A stretch of 64,000 nucleotides of DNA, taken from positions 469,168-533,167 of the forward strand of contig NZ_BQHW01000001.1 in NCBI RefSeq assembly GCF_021602025.1. Reading direction: 5' to 3'. The stretch is from Pseudomonas ceruminis (GTDB taxonomy: Bacteria; Pseudomonadota; Gammaproteobacteria; Pseudomonadales; Pseudomonadaceae). Below, one piece after another: positions 1 to 9,209 of this stretch (position 1 is its first letter; each line of letters starts with the position of its first letter). The notes under the pieces are model-generated. The model made no database searches. It was not told the DNA's origin and saw only the letters and a program-made list of their open reading frames with translations. The translations under genes were made by a program, and so were the position numbers.

Positions 1-2
1 TT

Positions 3-566
3 CAGGCAGCGCAGTTCGATGTGATGATTCTCGACCTCGGCCTGCCTGATGAAGACGGCCTCAAGCTCCTGCGCCGCCTGCGTCAGCAGGGCGTGGACCT
101 GCCGGTGCTGGTGCTCACCGCGCGCGACGCGGTCACCGATCGGGTAGATGGCCTGCAGGCCGGTGCCGACGACTATCTGCTCAAACCGTTCGACTTGCGT
201 GAACTGGCTGCGCGCTTGCACACGTTGCTGCGTCGGGTCGCAGGGCGGGCGGTGAACGTGATCGAGCATGGCCCGCTACGCTATGACCCGAGCAGTTGCG
301 AAGCGACCCTGGGCGGTAAGCCGGTGGACTTGTCGCGGCGTGAACAGGCCTTGCTCCAGGCCCTGCTGCAAAACCCCGGGCGGGTGCTCTCCAGCGAGCA
401 GCTCAAGGACTGCGTGTACGGCTTCAGCGACGAAGTCGAAAGCAACGCGCTCAACGTGCATATCCACCATTTGCGCCGCAAGTTAGGCAACAGCATCGTC
501 GAGACCGTGCGCGGCCTGGGCTATCGCCTGGGGCCGGCGCAGGCATCGGAGGAAGCGGCATCATGA
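3..566 (+). CDS. OmpR-family response regulator (5' end outside window)
   Basis: This is the C-terminal part of a two-component transcription factor; the reading frame is open to the window edge, so the true start lies upstream. The visible part holds the second half of a receiver domain, with the phospho-acceptor Asp in ILDLGLPDEDG, the conserved Thr in VLTA and the Lys in LLKPFD. It is followed by an OmpR/PhoB winged-helix DNA-binding domain (roughly the last 95 residues, ending GYRLG). It overlaps the next gene, a sensor kinase, by 4 bases (ATGA), so the two form a co-translated pair. The architecture resembles QseB/PmrA regulators. The signal and targets cannot be read from sequence. Confidence 0.93.
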   Translation, partial: QAAQFDVMILDLGLPDEDGLKLLRRLRQQGVDLPVLVLTARDAVTDRVDGLQAGADDYLLKPFDLRELAARLHTLLRRVAGRAVNVIEHGPLRYDPSSCEATLGGKPVDLSRREQALLQALLQNPGRVLSSEQLKDCVYGFSDEVESNALNVHIHHLRRKLGNSIVETVRGLGYRLGPAQASEEAAS

Positions 567-1885
567 GCCTGCGGGTGCGCTTGAGCCTGATCCTTGGTAG
601 CGCCTTCGTCATCATCTGGGTGCTGGCGGCTGCGTGGATGTTGCGCGACCTGCGCCAGCAGATGATGTTCTCCCTCGACCAGCGCCTGGTGGCATCGGCG
701 CGGATGGTCGCCGGGCTGGTTGACCAGTTGCCGCAACCGTTGACCGCCAAGGGCGAGGACGCGCACTTCTCCGCCGATCAGTTCAGCGTGCCCGACGGCA
801 TGGCCTGCCAGGTGAGTTCGCTGCGGGGTGAAATCCTCGCCAGCAACCACAAGCATGAAGGTGCCATGGATGACGAACGCAGCGGCTTTCGCGACCAGAC
901 CATCGATGGCGCGCTATGGCGCACCTTCACCTACAACCACGGTGACGTGCGCATCACCACTGCCGACCGACACATGGAGCGCGAGGCACTGAACCAGTCG
1001 ATTCTGTTGGCCGCGTCGGCGCCGGTGCTGATGGCCTTGCTGGGCAGCCTCGGGTTGCTCTGGATCGGCCTGGGGAAAGGCCTGGAACCGCTCAATCGCA
1101 TGCGTGACGCCCTGCGCCGAAGGCGTGCAGACAGTGTCGAGCCCTTGCAGGTGGCGGGGTTGCCCAGCGAACTGCAACCGCTGCTGGATACTCAGAACCA
1201 GCTGTTCCTGCGGATTGCCCAGACCATCGAGCGTGAGCGGCGCCTGACGGACGACGCCGCCCATGAGCTGCGCAGCCCGCTGACGGCCATCAAGACCCAC
1301 CTGCAGGTGGCACGGATGACCGACGGTACCGTGCGCGAGCAGGCGCTTGAGCACGCCGAGCAGGGCGCTGATCGCATGCATCGGACCTTGGAGCAGTTGC
1401 TGATGCTGGCGCGGGTGGAGGGCAGCCTGTCGTTCGAGGACGGGGTGCAGTGCAGCGCCGAACAGGTTGCCCGCCAGGCGGTGCAGGATGCCGGTGGCGG
1501 TGACAACCGACGCATCGTTCTGCGCCTGCCCGAGGAGGCGACCCGCATCTACCTCGGCATGCCTGCGCCGCTGGCGGTGGCGGCCTTGCGCAACCTGCTG
1601 GACAACGCCCTGCGCCACGGCGGTGATACCGAGGTGGAGCTGGAGGTGCAGATGGCCGATGGTCAGGTGGGGTTCATGGTCCGTGACCATGGGCCAGGCA
1701 TTGCCGAGGGCGACTTGCAGCACCTGACCGAGCGCTTCTGGCGCAATGGGCAAAGCGGTGGCTGTGGCCTGGGGCTGGCAATCGTTCAGGCCATCGTGCA
1801 GCGCTGTGCCGGGAACCTGAGGTTCGACAGCCGCAGTGATGGGTTGCGGGTGTTGCTGCAAGTGCCGGCGCGATCGGGTACCTGA
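563..1885 (+). CDS. Two-component sensor histidine kinase, QseC/PmrB type
   Basis: Inner-membrane sensor of 440 residues. A transmembrane helix at about residues 8-28 is followed by a periplasmic sensor segment (about 30-145) and a second helix (about 146-170). The dimerisation domain carries the phospho-accepting His234 in DDAAHELRSPLTAIK. The ATPase domain has the N box (LLDNALRHG) and G boxes (DHGPGIAEG, GLGLAIV). Translational overlap with the preceding response regulator marks it as the partner kinase. QseC/PmrB relatives sense metals or cationic compounds in other bacteria, but no ligand can be inferred here. The gene ends 25 bases before the PvdS box of pvdH, so the pair is probably not part of the pyoverdine regulon. 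Confidence 0.93.
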   Translation: MSLRVRLSLILGSAFVIIWVLAAAWMLRDLRQQMMFSLDQRLVASARMVAGLVDQLPQPLTAKGEDAHFSADQFSVPDGMACQVSSLRGEILASNHKHEGAMDDERSGFRDQTIDGALWRTFTYNHGDVRITTADRHMEREALNQSILLAASAPVLMALLGSLGLLWIGLGKGLEPLNRMRDALRRRRADSVEPLQVAGLPSELQPLLDTQNQLFLRIAQTIERERRLTDDAAHELRSPLTAIKTHLQVARMTDGTVREQALEHAEQGADRMHRTLEQLLMLARVEGSLSFEDGVQCSAEQVARQAVQDAGGGDNRRIVLRLPEEATRIYLGMPAPLAVAALRNLLDNALRHGGDTEVELEVQMADGQVGFMVRDHGPGIAEGDLQHLTERFWRNGQSGGCGLGLAIVQAIVQRCAGNLRFDSRSDGLRVLLQVPARSGT

Positions 1886-1910
1886 GCCGCAAAAATCCAA
1901 CAGCAAGCGC

Positions 1911-1934
1911 TAAATCCTCCCTGCGGCCAAGCGT
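1911..1934 (+). promoter_or_regulatory. PvdS (iron-starvation) box of pvdH
   Basis: TAAAT at 1911-1915 and CGT at 1932-1934 are separated by exactly 16 bases. This is the consensus TAAAT-N16-CGT recognised by the iron-starvation sigma factor PvdS in fluorescent pseudomonads. It lies 51 bases upstream of the pvdH start codon in the correct orientation. Expression would be induced under iron limitation through Fur control of pvdS, which is not in this window. Confidence 0.88.
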
Positions 1935-1985
1935 TTTCCAAGCGATAACCACCCGCACATTCGCTTGCTTGCGAGGATTTACCCC

Positions 1986-3383
1986 ATGTCGACCGCTTCC
2001 AGCCTTGCCCAGGTCCTGCCGGCCAACGCGCCGCAACCGTTGTACGAGTTCAACGAGTCGCCGTTGCTGCAACGCCAGCAGCACCAGGAGTCCAACGCCC
2101 GCAGCTACCCGCGGCGCATCCCGCTGGCGCTCAAGCGCGCCCGTGGCATTCATGTCGAGGATGTCGAAGGCCGTCAGTTCATCGATTGCCTGGCCGGTGC
2201 AGGGACTCTCGCCCTGGGCCATAACCACCCGGTGGTGATCGAAGCGATCCAGCGTGTGCTGGCCGATGAACTGCCGCTGCATACCCTCGACCTGACCACA
2301 CCGGTCAAGGACCGCTTTGTCCAGGACCTGTTCGGTGTGCTGCCAGAAGCGCTGCGCCGTGAGGCCAAGGTGCAGTTCTGCGGCCCGACCGGCACCGACG
2401 CGGTGGAAGCGGCGCTCAAGCTGGTGCGCAGTGCCACCGGGCGCAGCACCGTGCTGGCGTTTCAGGGTGCCTACCATGGCATGAGCCAGGGCGCGCTCAG
2501 CCTGATGGGCAGCCACGGCCCCAAGCAGCCGCTGGGCGCCTTGCTCGGCAACGGTGTGCAGTTCATGCCGTACCCTTACGATTACCGTTGCCCGTTTGGC
2601 CTGGGTGGCGAGGCCGGGGTCAAGGCCAACCTGCATTACCTGGAAAACCTGCTGCTCGACCCTGAAGGCGGCGTGCCGCTGCCGGCAGCGGTGATCCTGG
2701 AAGTGGTACAGGGCGAAGGTGGGGTGATTCCCGCCGATATCCAGTGGCTCCAGGGCGTGCGCCGTATCACCGAACAAGCTGGCGTGGCGCTGATCGTCGA
2801 CGAGATCCAGAGCGGTTTCGCCCGTACCGGGCGCATCTTCGCCTTCGAGCACGCGGGCATCGTGCCGGATGTGGTCACCCTGTCCAAGGCCATTGGCGGT
2901 AGCCTGCCGCTGGCGGTGGTGGTCTATCGCGACTGGCTCGACACCTGGAAGCCAGGCGCCCATGCCGGCACCTTCCGCGGCAACCAGATGGCCATGGCTG
3001 CAGGGTCTGCGGTGATCAATTACCTGGTCGAACACCGCCTGGCCGAGCATGCCGAGGCCATGGGCCAGCGCTTGCGTGGTCACCTGACTCTGCTGCAGAA
3101 GGATTACCCGCAGTTGGGCGATATCCGTGGCCGTGGCCTGATGCTCGGGGTAGAGCTGGTAGAGCCGCAAGGCCAGCCTGATGCACTGGGCCATCCACCG
3201 GCCAACCGCGAGCTGGCGCCCAGGGTGCAGCGTGAATGCCTCAAGCGTGGCCTGATTCTCGAACTGGGTGGGCGCTATGGTGCGGTGGTGCGCTTCCTGC
3301 CGCCGTTGATCATCAGCGCGCAACAGATCGACGACGTGGCGCAGCGCTTTGCCGATGCAGTGGCGGCTGCCATCGCCAACTGA
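1986..3383 (+). CDS. pvdH: L-2,4-diaminobutyrate:2-oxoglutarate aminotransferase
   Basis: Class-III PLP-dependent aminotransferase of 465 residues. It makes L-2,4-diaminobutyrate from aspartate semialdehyde and glutamate, a building block of the pyoverdine chromophore. Visible family landmarks are the cofactor-binding stretch CGPTGTDAVEAALKL, the PLP-contacting Asp in LIVDEIQSGFARTG, the Schiff-base Lys in VTLSKAIGGSLPLAV, and the phosphate contact GTFRGNQ. The ATG at 1986 is chosen because GAGGA lies upstream at normal spacing; an in-frame start 7 codons earlier lacks this. The PvdS box just upstream supports a siderophore role over a generic ectoine-type transaminase. The gene is monocistronic, with a terminator directly behind it. 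Confidence 0.92.
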   Translation: MSTASSLAQVLPANAPQPLYEFNESPLLQRQQHQESNARSYPRRIPLALKRARGIHVEDVEGRQFIDCLAGAGTLALGHNHPVVIEAIQRVLADELPLHTLDLTTPVKDRFVQDLFGVLPEALRREAKVQFCGPTGTDAVEAALKLVRSATGRSTVLAFQGAYHGMSQGALSLMGSHGPKQPLGALLGNGVQFMPYPYDYRCPFGLGGEAGVKANLHYLENLLLDPEGGVPLPAAVILEVVQGEGGVIPADIQWLQGVRRITEQAGVALIVDEIQSGFARTGRIFAFEHAGIVPDVVTLSKAIGGSLPLAVVVYRDWLDTWKPGAHAGTFRGNQMAMAAGSAVINYLVEHRLAEHAEAMGQRLRGHLTLLQKDYPQLGDIRGRGLMLGVELVEPQGQPDALGHPPANRELAPRVQRECLKRGLILELGGRYGAVVRFLPPLIISAQQIDDVAQRFADAVAAAIAN

Positions 3384-3389
3384 AGGCAG

Positions 3390-3410
3390 AGGGGCCGCAT
3401 GGCGGCCCCT
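3390..3410 (+). terminator. Hairpin terminator between pvdH and the siderophore-interacting protein
   Basis: A perfect 9-bp stem (aggggccgc / gcggcccct) with a 3-base loop is followed by a short T run. It sits between convergent genes and could serve both strands. Confidence 0.7.
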
Positions 3411-3418
3411 TTACCGAA

Positions 3419-4387
3419 TCAGTCAAGGGTGCGCCCGGCCCGCCAGTACCCCATCAATGTCAGGCAATCGCGCGGCAGCCCGCGCGCCTTGATCAGGTAG
3501 CGGCGAATGTCCATCACAGCCGCCGATTCCCCTGCCACCCAGGCATAGAAGCCACTGCTGGCGCTGCTCGCCTGCTCCCAGAGAATGCGCTTGTCGATGT
3601 CCACGTCTTCAAGCTGCAGGCCGGCCGCGTCGTGCCCCTGCGGCAGCAGTGCCAGTTCGCGTACGGCATGTTGCATGGCCTGGCCATGGCTGCAGCGCAG
3701 CAGTTCACGGGGTAACCAGTGCAGGCGGGTGGCCGCGCCGTGGCGCAGGGGCAGGCAGTCTGCCTCCAGGGGCACCTCGATGAATGCCTCGATGGCCAGC
3801 GTAGGCTGGGTGTCGGCCTGCTGTTCGAGAATGCCGGCGATGGCGGGCAGTGCCGTCTCGTCACCCACCAGCAATACAGAGCGGACCCCGGCAGGGGGCT
3901 TCCACGCGTAACCGCCTGGATCGTCATTGAAGGCCAGGTTTGGCGCGACCATCTGCAGCCTATCGCCGACCTGGGCATGGGTAGCCCAGGCCGATGCGGG
4001 GCCGCTGACGCCATGCAGAACGAAATCCACATCGACCTCCAGGGTTTCCCGCCGCAACGCACGGATGGTGTAGGTGCGCATGGGCGGGCGCTGGGCTGCT
4101 GGCAGCGCAGTGTGCGCGGCTTTCCAGTGAGCGTCCTGGGGCAGGACAGGCAACGAGCCGTCAGGGGCGGGGAAGAAAAGCTTGACCCGTTGGTCGGGCG
4201 CCAGGGTGTGCATTGCTTCGATATCCGGGCCGGTAAACACCAGGCGAGCGAGCGATGGGCTCAGGCAGATACGCCGGGCGAGCACCAGGTCGAAGACGCG
4301 GTAGGCGCTGGTGGCCGGTGAACGGCCTGAAATCAGGCGGCGTAGGCCTTGCTGGCATGCCTTTATCATGCTGGCGGAGCTGGACAT
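3419..4387 (-). CDS. Siderophore-interacting protein, FAD-dependent ferric reductase family
   Basis: A 322-residue cytoplasmic flavoprotein of the SIP/ViuB family, which reduces ferric siderophores so that iron is released. The N-terminal FAD-binding barrel contains the flavin motif RTYTIR and the DFVLHGVSGPASAWA stretch. The C-terminal nucleotide-binding half has LLVGDETALPAIAGIL, WVAGESAAVM and the family-typical end GYWRAGR. The start at 4387 is preferred because AGAGGA lies 8 bases upstream; the frame extends 25 codons further without a ribosome site. It is the last gene of the pvdRT-opmQ strand, 78 bases after opmQ, so co-expression with pyoverdine export is likely. The exact siderophore is inferred, not shown. 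Confidence 0.88.
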   Translation of the reverse strand: MSSSASMIKACQQGLRRLISGRSPATSAYRVFDLVLARRICLSPSLARLVFTGPDIEAMHTLAPDQRVKLFFPAPDGSLPVLPQDAHWKAAHTALPAAQRPPMRTYTIRALRRETLEVDVDFVLHGVSGPASAWATHAQVGDRLQMVAPNLAFNDDPGGYAWKPPAGVRSVLLVGDETALPAIAGILEQQADTQPTLAIEAFIEVPLEADCLPLRHGAATRLHWLPRELLRCSHGQAMQHAVRELALLPQGHDAAGLQLEDVDIDKRILWEQASSASSGFYAWVAGESAAVMDIRRYLIKARGLPRDCLTLMGYWRAGRTLD

Positions 4388-4465
4388 GCGGAAGTCCTCT
4401 TGCAAACGGCTTTCTTGAGGAACGAGCCGGTGCCGCTGCAAATTACCTTCATGGCCTGCCACGGC

Positions 4466-5863
4466 TCAGTGCTCCACCTGCCAGCCTCCCCCCAGGGCCT
4501 TGTACAGCGCCACACTGCCTTGCAGGCGGGCAAGGCGCAGTTGCGCCTGCTGATCCTGTGCAAGGTATAGGGTGCGCTGCGTTTCAAGCACGCTCAACAA
4601 GGTTTCTGCACCCGCCGCGTAGCGTTGTTGAGCGAAGTCGAAGGCGGTGCGTGCGTGCTCGACCTCCTGGGCCTGCCACTGCCACTGCAATGCCACGCCG
4701 TGGAGGGCGTTGAGTGCCTTTTCGACGTCGGCGAAGCCTGCAATGATGCTGCTGCGGTAGGTTTCCAGCAGTTCGTCCTGCTCGGCTTCGGCCAAGTCCC
4801 GCGATGCGCGCAGCCGACCATTGTTGAACACCGGCGCGACAAGGCCCGCGGTAAGGGTGTAATAGGCGCTGTTGAACACCTCGGCGAAGGTGCTTGCCCC
4901 CGTGCCCACATTGGCGCCCAAGGTCAGTTTTGGTAGCAGCGCGGCCCTGGCCACTTGCACATTGGCGTTGGCCGCGGCCAGGCGTGCTTCGGCGGCGGCG
5001 ATATCCGGGCGCCGGGTGAGCAGTTCGCTGGGTAGGCCGCTGCCTGTGCGTGGCCAGTGCAGCGCATCGATCGCTTCGGGGCTGGCCGGCAACGCCTGTA
5101 CCGGGTCGCCCAGCAGGGTGGCCAAGGTGATGCGGTTGTCTTGGCGCTTCTGTTCGAGCAACGGCAACTGCCGTTCCTGGGCCGCCACCAGGCTGCGCTG
5201 CTGGGCCAGCTCCAGGCGAGTAGCGGAGCCTGCGCGCTGGCGGCTCTCGACCAGGCCCAGCACATCGCGTGCGTTGCGCAGGTTAAGGCGGGCGATGCGC
5301 AGTTGCTCTTCCAGGGCCAGGCCTTGCAGGTAGCTGTTGGCAACGCTGCTGACCAGGGTCAGCTCGACCGTCTGGCGCTCGAAACGGCTGGCATCAAGGC
5401 CGTGCAAGGCACTTGCCCGGGCTGCGCGCAGGCCACCCCAGAAGTCGATTTCATAGCTGGCGGTAAGTTGCAGGCCGAACGAGGTGCTCGTTCGCTCATA
5501 GGTGCTGACGTCCAGCTGATCATTGCCTTCACCATGCAGCAGGCGTTGGCGGCTACCCTCAAGGCCCAGCTGCAGTTCCGGCAACAAAGGTGCGCCGGCG
5601 ATCACGGCCCGGGCCTGGGCCTGGCGCACCCGGGCGGTCGCTGCACCAAGGTCATGGGCATTGCGTTGGGCACGCGCCACCAGACGGTCCAGTTCGCGGC
5701 TGGCGAAGGCGTGCCACCACTGGGCCGAGGGTGCGCTGGCCTGGGCGGTTTCGCCTTGCCAGGTGGAGGGCGCAGTGATGCCGCTTTGCGGGGCGGTCGG
5801 CAAGCTGCAGGCGGTGAGGCCCAGGCTCAGAAACAACAGGCTGATGCGGCTTGGCAATGTCAT
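4466..5863 (-). CDS. opmQ: Outer-membrane efflux channel of the pyoverdine export system
   Basis: TolC/OprM-type outer-membrane factor of 465 residues and a lipoprotein: the N-terminus has a hydrophobic leader ending in LTACS, a lipobox. Two internal OEP repeats are evident, with typical motifs SYEIDFWGGLRAA in the first half and LLTRRPDIAAAEARLAAANANVQVARAALLP followed by GLVAPVFNNGRLRA in the second. It starts 3 bases after the end of pvdT and would form the outer-membrane part of a tripartite PvdR-PvdT-OpmQ pump, which recycles and exports pyoverdine from the periplasm in Pseudomonas. The assignment to pyoverdine rests on operon order and the upstream PvdS box. Confidence 0.88.
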   Translation of the reverse strand: MTLPSRISLLFLSLGLTACSLPTAPQSGITAPSTWQGETAQASAPSAQWWHAFASRELDRLVARAQRNAHDLGAATARVRQAQARAVIAGAPLLPELQLGLEGSRQRLLHGEGNDQLDVSTYERTSTSFGLQLTASYEIDFWGGLRAARASALHGLDASRFERQTVELTLVSSVANSYLQGLALEEQLRIARLNLRNARDVLGLVESRQRAGSATRLELAQQRSLVAAQERQLPLLEQKRQDNRITLATLLGDPVQALPASPEAIDALHWPRTGSGLPSELLTRRPDIAAAEARLAAANANVQVARAALLPKLTLGANVGTGASTFAEVFNSAYYTLTAGLVAPVFNNGRLRASRDLAEAEQDELLETYRSSIIAGFADVEKALNALHGVALQWQWQAQEVEHARTAFDFAQQRYAAGAETLLSVLETQRTLYLAQDQQAQLRLARLQGSVALYKALGGGWQVEH

Positions 5864-5866
5864 GGG

Positions 5867-7831
5867 CTATTCGCTGGTGAGTGCTTTGACCGGGTCGAGT
5901 CGGGAGGCTTTGCACGCCGGCATGAAGCCGAACACGATGCCGGTGAGAACTGCGCAGGAAAAGGCGCCGAGCATGGCCGACAGGGCGAAGGCCACGGCCA
6001 CGTCGGCCAGCATCAGGCCCGCGCCGATGAGCAGGGCCAAGGCGATGCCGGCCAGGCCGCCGACCATCGACAGCATGACCGCCTCGCTGAGGAACTGGCG
6101 CAGGATGTCGCGCTGCCGTGCGCCAGTGGCCATGCGTATGCCTATCTCGCGGGTACGTTCACGGACCGTCATGAGCATAATGTTCATCACGCCGATGCCG
6201 CCTACCAGCAGAGAGATGGCCGCAATTGCCCCTAGCATCAGCGACAGGCTGTTCTGGGTGCGCGCCTCGGCCTGAATCAGCGCGGCGGCGTTGGTCAGTT
6301 CGAAGTCATGGCGGCCCTGGTGGCGCTGTCGCAGCAGGTGGTCGATGGCGGCTTCGGTTTCATCGACCCTGGTCGAGTCGAGGGCCGCAACGGTGATGTA
6401 ATCAGGGTCACGCTGCCCGAACAGGCGGACCGCCGCCGCCGAGTAGGGCACGACGATCCGCCCGTCGGCGTCCTGGTCACCGGAACTTGCGCCCTTACCG
6501 GCGAGGATGCCGACGACCTGGAAAGGGACGTTGCCGATCAGGATGTATTGCCCGATGGGATCGCGACCGGGCTCCAGCAACGTTTCCCGTACTTTCTGGC
6601 CGATGACCGCCACGGCTGCGCCGTTGGCTTCGTCGGTTTCGGTGAAAAACGCGCCCTCTACCGCTGGCCAGTTGAATATCTGCGGGAACCAGGTGTTGTT
6701 GCCGCCCACATAGAAGCGCTGGCTGTTGTTGCCGTGGCGCACCATGACCTTGTCACCCAGGACTGGCATGATCTGCTTGACCTGCGGTAACTGGCCAATG
6801 GCGGCGACATCGTCCAGGGTAATGGTCCCGGCGGGTTCGCCCAACGTTGCCGGCTTGCCGTTGAGGTAGAGGATGTTGGCGCCAAACGCGGCCATCTGCG
6901 CCATCACCTGGCGTTTGCTGCCTTCGCCCACGGCAAGCATGACCACCACTGATGCCACCCCGATGATGATGCCGAGCAGGGTCAGGGCGGTGCGAAAGCG
7001 GTTGACCCACATTACGCGCCAGGCTGCTTGCAGGCTTTCGAGCAGTTCTCCTTTCCACGCACCGCGCAGGGTAGCACCGCGATCCAGACGCTGGCGCAAG
7101 TCGCCGGCTTGCAAAGCCTGGCGTGGCGCGGCGGGCGCTTGGTGGGTGGGGGTGTCGCTGATCATCAGGCCATCGCGAATCTCGATCACCCGCTGCGCCC
7201 GTGCCGCCACCTGGCGATCGTGGGTGATGAGAATGATCACATGGCCCTGGCCAGCCAGTTCGTCGAGCAGGGCCATGACCTCGGTCCCGCTGTGGCTGTC
7301 GAGCGCGCCGGTGGGTTCGTCGGCAAGGATGATGTGGCCCCCGTTCATCAGCGCACGGGCGATCGAGACCCGCTGTTGCTGGCCGCCCGACAACTGGTGC
7401 GGGCGGTTGCCGCTACGGCTGGACAGCCCCAGACGTGCCAGCAGGGTGGCGGCGCGGGCATGGCGCTCGGTGGCGGGGGTGCCGGCATAGATGGCCGGCA
7501 TTTCGACATTCTCCTGGGCCGAGCCTGAAGCAATCAGATGGTACCCCTGGAACACGAAGCCGAACGCTTCGCGACGTAGCCAGGCCAGTTCGTCGCTGCT
7601 CAGGTCAGCAACGTCCTTGCCGGCGAAGTGGTAGCTGCCCGAGGTAGGGCGATCCAGGCAGCCCAGGATGTTCATCAGGGTCGATTTGCCTGAGCCGGAG
7701 GCGCCAACGATGGCGACGAACTCGCCGGCATGGATGCTCAGGCTGATGCCCTGCAGCACCTCGACCTTCGGTGTGTCGACACCACCGTATGACTTGCGGA
7801 TATCGACCAGTTCGATCAGCGGCGCAGTCAT
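5867..7831 (-). CDS. pvdT: MacB-type ABC transporter of pyoverdine export (ATPase-permease fusion)
   Basis: A 654-residue fusion of an N-terminal ABC ATPase (about residues 1-225) and a MacB/FtsX permease. The ATPase shows Walker [10 protein letters not shown], the signature LSGGQQQR and Walker [13 protein letters not shown] transmembrane helix near residue 275 is followed by a large periplasmic MacB domain and three C-terminal helices with the FtsX-type [24 protein letters not shown] motif. It energises transfer of substrate from the periplasm through PvdR and OpmQ. Its start follows directly after the pvdR stop codon and its stop is 3 bases before opmQ, so the three are translationally linked. 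Without the context it would be annotated as MacB. Confidence 0.9.
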   Translation of the reverse strand: MTAPLIELVDIRKSYGGVDTPKVEVLQGISLSIHAGEFVAIVGASGSGKSTLMNILGCLDRPTSGSYHFAGKDVADLSSDELAWLRREAFGFVFQGYHLIASGSAQENVEMPAIYAGTPATERHARAATLLARLGLSSRSGNRPHQLSGGQQQRVSIARALMNGGHIILADEPTGALDSHSGTEVMALLDELAGQGHVIILITHDRQVAARAQRVIEIRDGLMISDTPTHQAPAAPRQALQAGDLRQRLDRGATLRGAWKGELLESLQAAWRVMWVNRFRTALTLLGIIIGVASVVVMLAVGEGSKRQVMAQMAAFGANILYLNGKPATLGEPAGTITLDDVAAIGQLPQVKQIMPVLGDKVMVRHGNNSQRFYVGGNNTWFPQIFNWPAVEGAFFTETDEANGAAVAVIGQKVRETLLEPGRDPIGQYILIGNVPFQVVGILAGKGASSGDQDADGRIVVPYSAAAVRLFGQRDPDYITVAALDSTRVDETEAAIDHLLRQRHQGRHDFELTNAAALIQAEARTQNSLSLMLGAIAAISLLVGGIGVMNIMLMTVRERTREIGIRMATGARQRDILRQFLSEAVMLSMVGGLAGIALALLIGAGLMLADVAVAFALSAMLGAFSCAVLTGIVFGFMPACKASRLDPVKALTSE

Positions 7832-8998
7832 TCAACCTCCACTGGCGCTGGGAGCGCCGATCAGTAGCTGCTCGCCTTCGCTGAGGCCGTCGAGCACCTG
7901 AACGCGCAGGCGATCACTGAGCCCGGTGCGAACCTGGCGCTGCACCACCTTGCCGTGCTGATCGAGCACGCGTGCCACGTGCTGGCCATCGTCGCCATCC
8001 AGCGCGGCCAGAGGCACGGTCAGCACCTGGCTGGCTTGCCCGGCGACAAAGAACACCTGCGTGGTCATGTCGGCCATCAACGCACCATCGGGGTTTTCCA
8101 CATCGAGCAGCACGGTGTACTGCACCACATGGCTGCCGGTGCTGCCTGCGCTGGCAGGGCTGCCGCCGCCTTGGCTGGCTTCTTCCAAAGGTTTGGGCGG
8201 GATCGGCAGGATCTGCCGCACGGTGCTGCTCCAACGCCGCTTGCCGCCGGCCAGCGTGGTGAAATAGGCGGTCATGCCGGGTTTTACCTTGCCGATGTCG
8301 GCTTCGGAGACCTGTGCCCAGACCGTCATGGGCGAGAGCCTGGCGATGCGCAGGATCAAGGGGGTGCGTTGCTGGGCGTTGAGGGTCTGGCCTTCTCGAG
8401 CATCGACGGCCACCACCGTACCGTCCATGGGGGCGTAGATGCGGGTATAGCCCAGCTCGGCCTCGTCGCTGCGCAGGCTGGCCTGGGCCTGGCGGATCTG
8501 GGCCTGGAACATGTCGATGCGTGCCTGGGTGACCTTGAGCTGTGCTTGGGCAGCTTGCACGTCCTCGTCACGCGTGGCGCCAGCGGCGGCCAGGTCACGC
8601 TGGCGCTTGAGCTGGTGACTGGCGAGTTGGAACTGCGCGCGCTGTTCGGCTAGCTGGGCCTTGAGGTTATCGATCGAGAACCGCCCGGCATCAAGCCGCG
8701 CCTGTTGGGTGGAAGGGTCGATCTCGACCAGCAGTTGGCCCTTGCGCACTGGGTCGCCCGCTTCAACATGCAGTTTGCGGATCTGCCCGGATGCCTGGGC
8801 GCCCACATCCACATAACGCCGGGGTTGCAACGTTCCCAAGGCTGTGACGCTGCTTTCGATGTCGCTTCGGGTCACCGTGACGGTGCTGGTCGGGTGCGCA
8901 CCCAAGGGGAGGCGCTGCCAGGCTAGCAGGCAGCCCACGCTCAGCAGGCCCAGGCCGGCGAGAATGAACGGGCGGCGGGGATGGGTTAAACGGCTCAT
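7832..8998 (-). CDS. pvdR: Periplasmic adaptor (membrane-fusion) protein of pyoverdine export
   Basis: MacA/HlyD-family adaptor of 388 residues. An N-terminal membrane anchor (about residues 11-28) precedes a split biotinyl-lipoyl domain (VDVGAQASGQIRKLHVEAGDPVRKGQLLVEID and YTRIYAPMDGTVVAVDAREGQTLN) flanking a long helical hairpin, then beta-barrel and membrane-proximal domains. It links the PvdT pump to OpmQ. The ATG at 8998 is preferred over an extension of 21 codons because GGAAG lies just upstream. First gene of a minus-strand operon pvdR-pvdT-opmQ and probably the SIP gene. A PvdS box lies 67 bases upstream of the start. Confidence 0.88.
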   Translation of the reverse strand: MSRLTHPRRPFILAGLGLLSVGCLLAWQRLPLGAHPTSTVTVTRSDIESSVTALGTLQPRRYVDVGAQASGQIRKLHVEAGDPVRKGQLLVEIDPSTQQARLDAGRFSIDNLKAQLAEQRAQFQLASHQLKRQRDLAAAGATRDEDVQAAQAQLKVTQARIDMFQAQIRQAQASLRSDEAELGYTRIYAPMDGTVVAVDAREGQTLNAQQRTPLILRIARLSPMTVWAQVSEADIGKVKPGMTAYFTTLAGGKRRWSSTVRQILPIPPKPLEEASQGGGSPASAGSTGSHVVQYTVLLDVENPDGALMADMTTQVFFVAGQASQVLTVPLAALDGDDGQHVARVLDQHGKVVQRQVRTGLSDRLRVQVLDGLSEGEQLLIGAPSASGG

Positions 8999-9065
8999 GG
9001 GGGCTTCCAGCCAGGGGGAACGGCCACGCGCTGCCACTCGTGGCGCGCAGGGAGGTGCCAAGTAA

Positions 9066-9089
9066 ACGAAGGCAGGGGCGACGGATTTA
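9066..9089 (-). promoter_or_regulatory. PvdS (iron-starvation) box of pvdRT-opmQ
   Basis: Read on the minus strand, TAAAT (9089-9085) and CGT (9068-9066) are separated by exactly 16 bases, matching TAAAT-N16-CGT. It is correctly oriented in front of pvdR. Together with the identical arrangement at pvdH this places both units in the PvdS regulon. Confidence 0.87.
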
Positions 9090-9119
9090 GCCCCAGCGGC
9101 GTGGGGGCAACGTGTTGCT

Positions 9120-9138
9120 GAGAATGGTTATACTTTGT
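9120..9138. promoter_or_regulatory. Weak candidate Fur box in the pvdR / ECF sigma intergenic region
   Basis: The 19 bases starting GAGAATGGTTAT match the Fur consensus GATAATGATAATCATTATC at 11 of 19 positions by eye. It lies between the divergent pvdR and sigma-factor genes, 72 bases before the sigma gene start. A match of this quality is only suggestive. Confidence 0.25.
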
Positions 9139-9209
9139 AGTATTCGACGCTGCTATCACTCTGTCCCGCCCCCGCACTGCGGGGTTGCAAGGCGATCTCA
9201 GGTGTTGTT

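Noticed and set aside
1674-3323. A 549-codon minus-strand frame opposite the kinase end and pvdH
   Set aside because: It spans the pvdH promoter and two certain genes; composition is that of a shadow frame.
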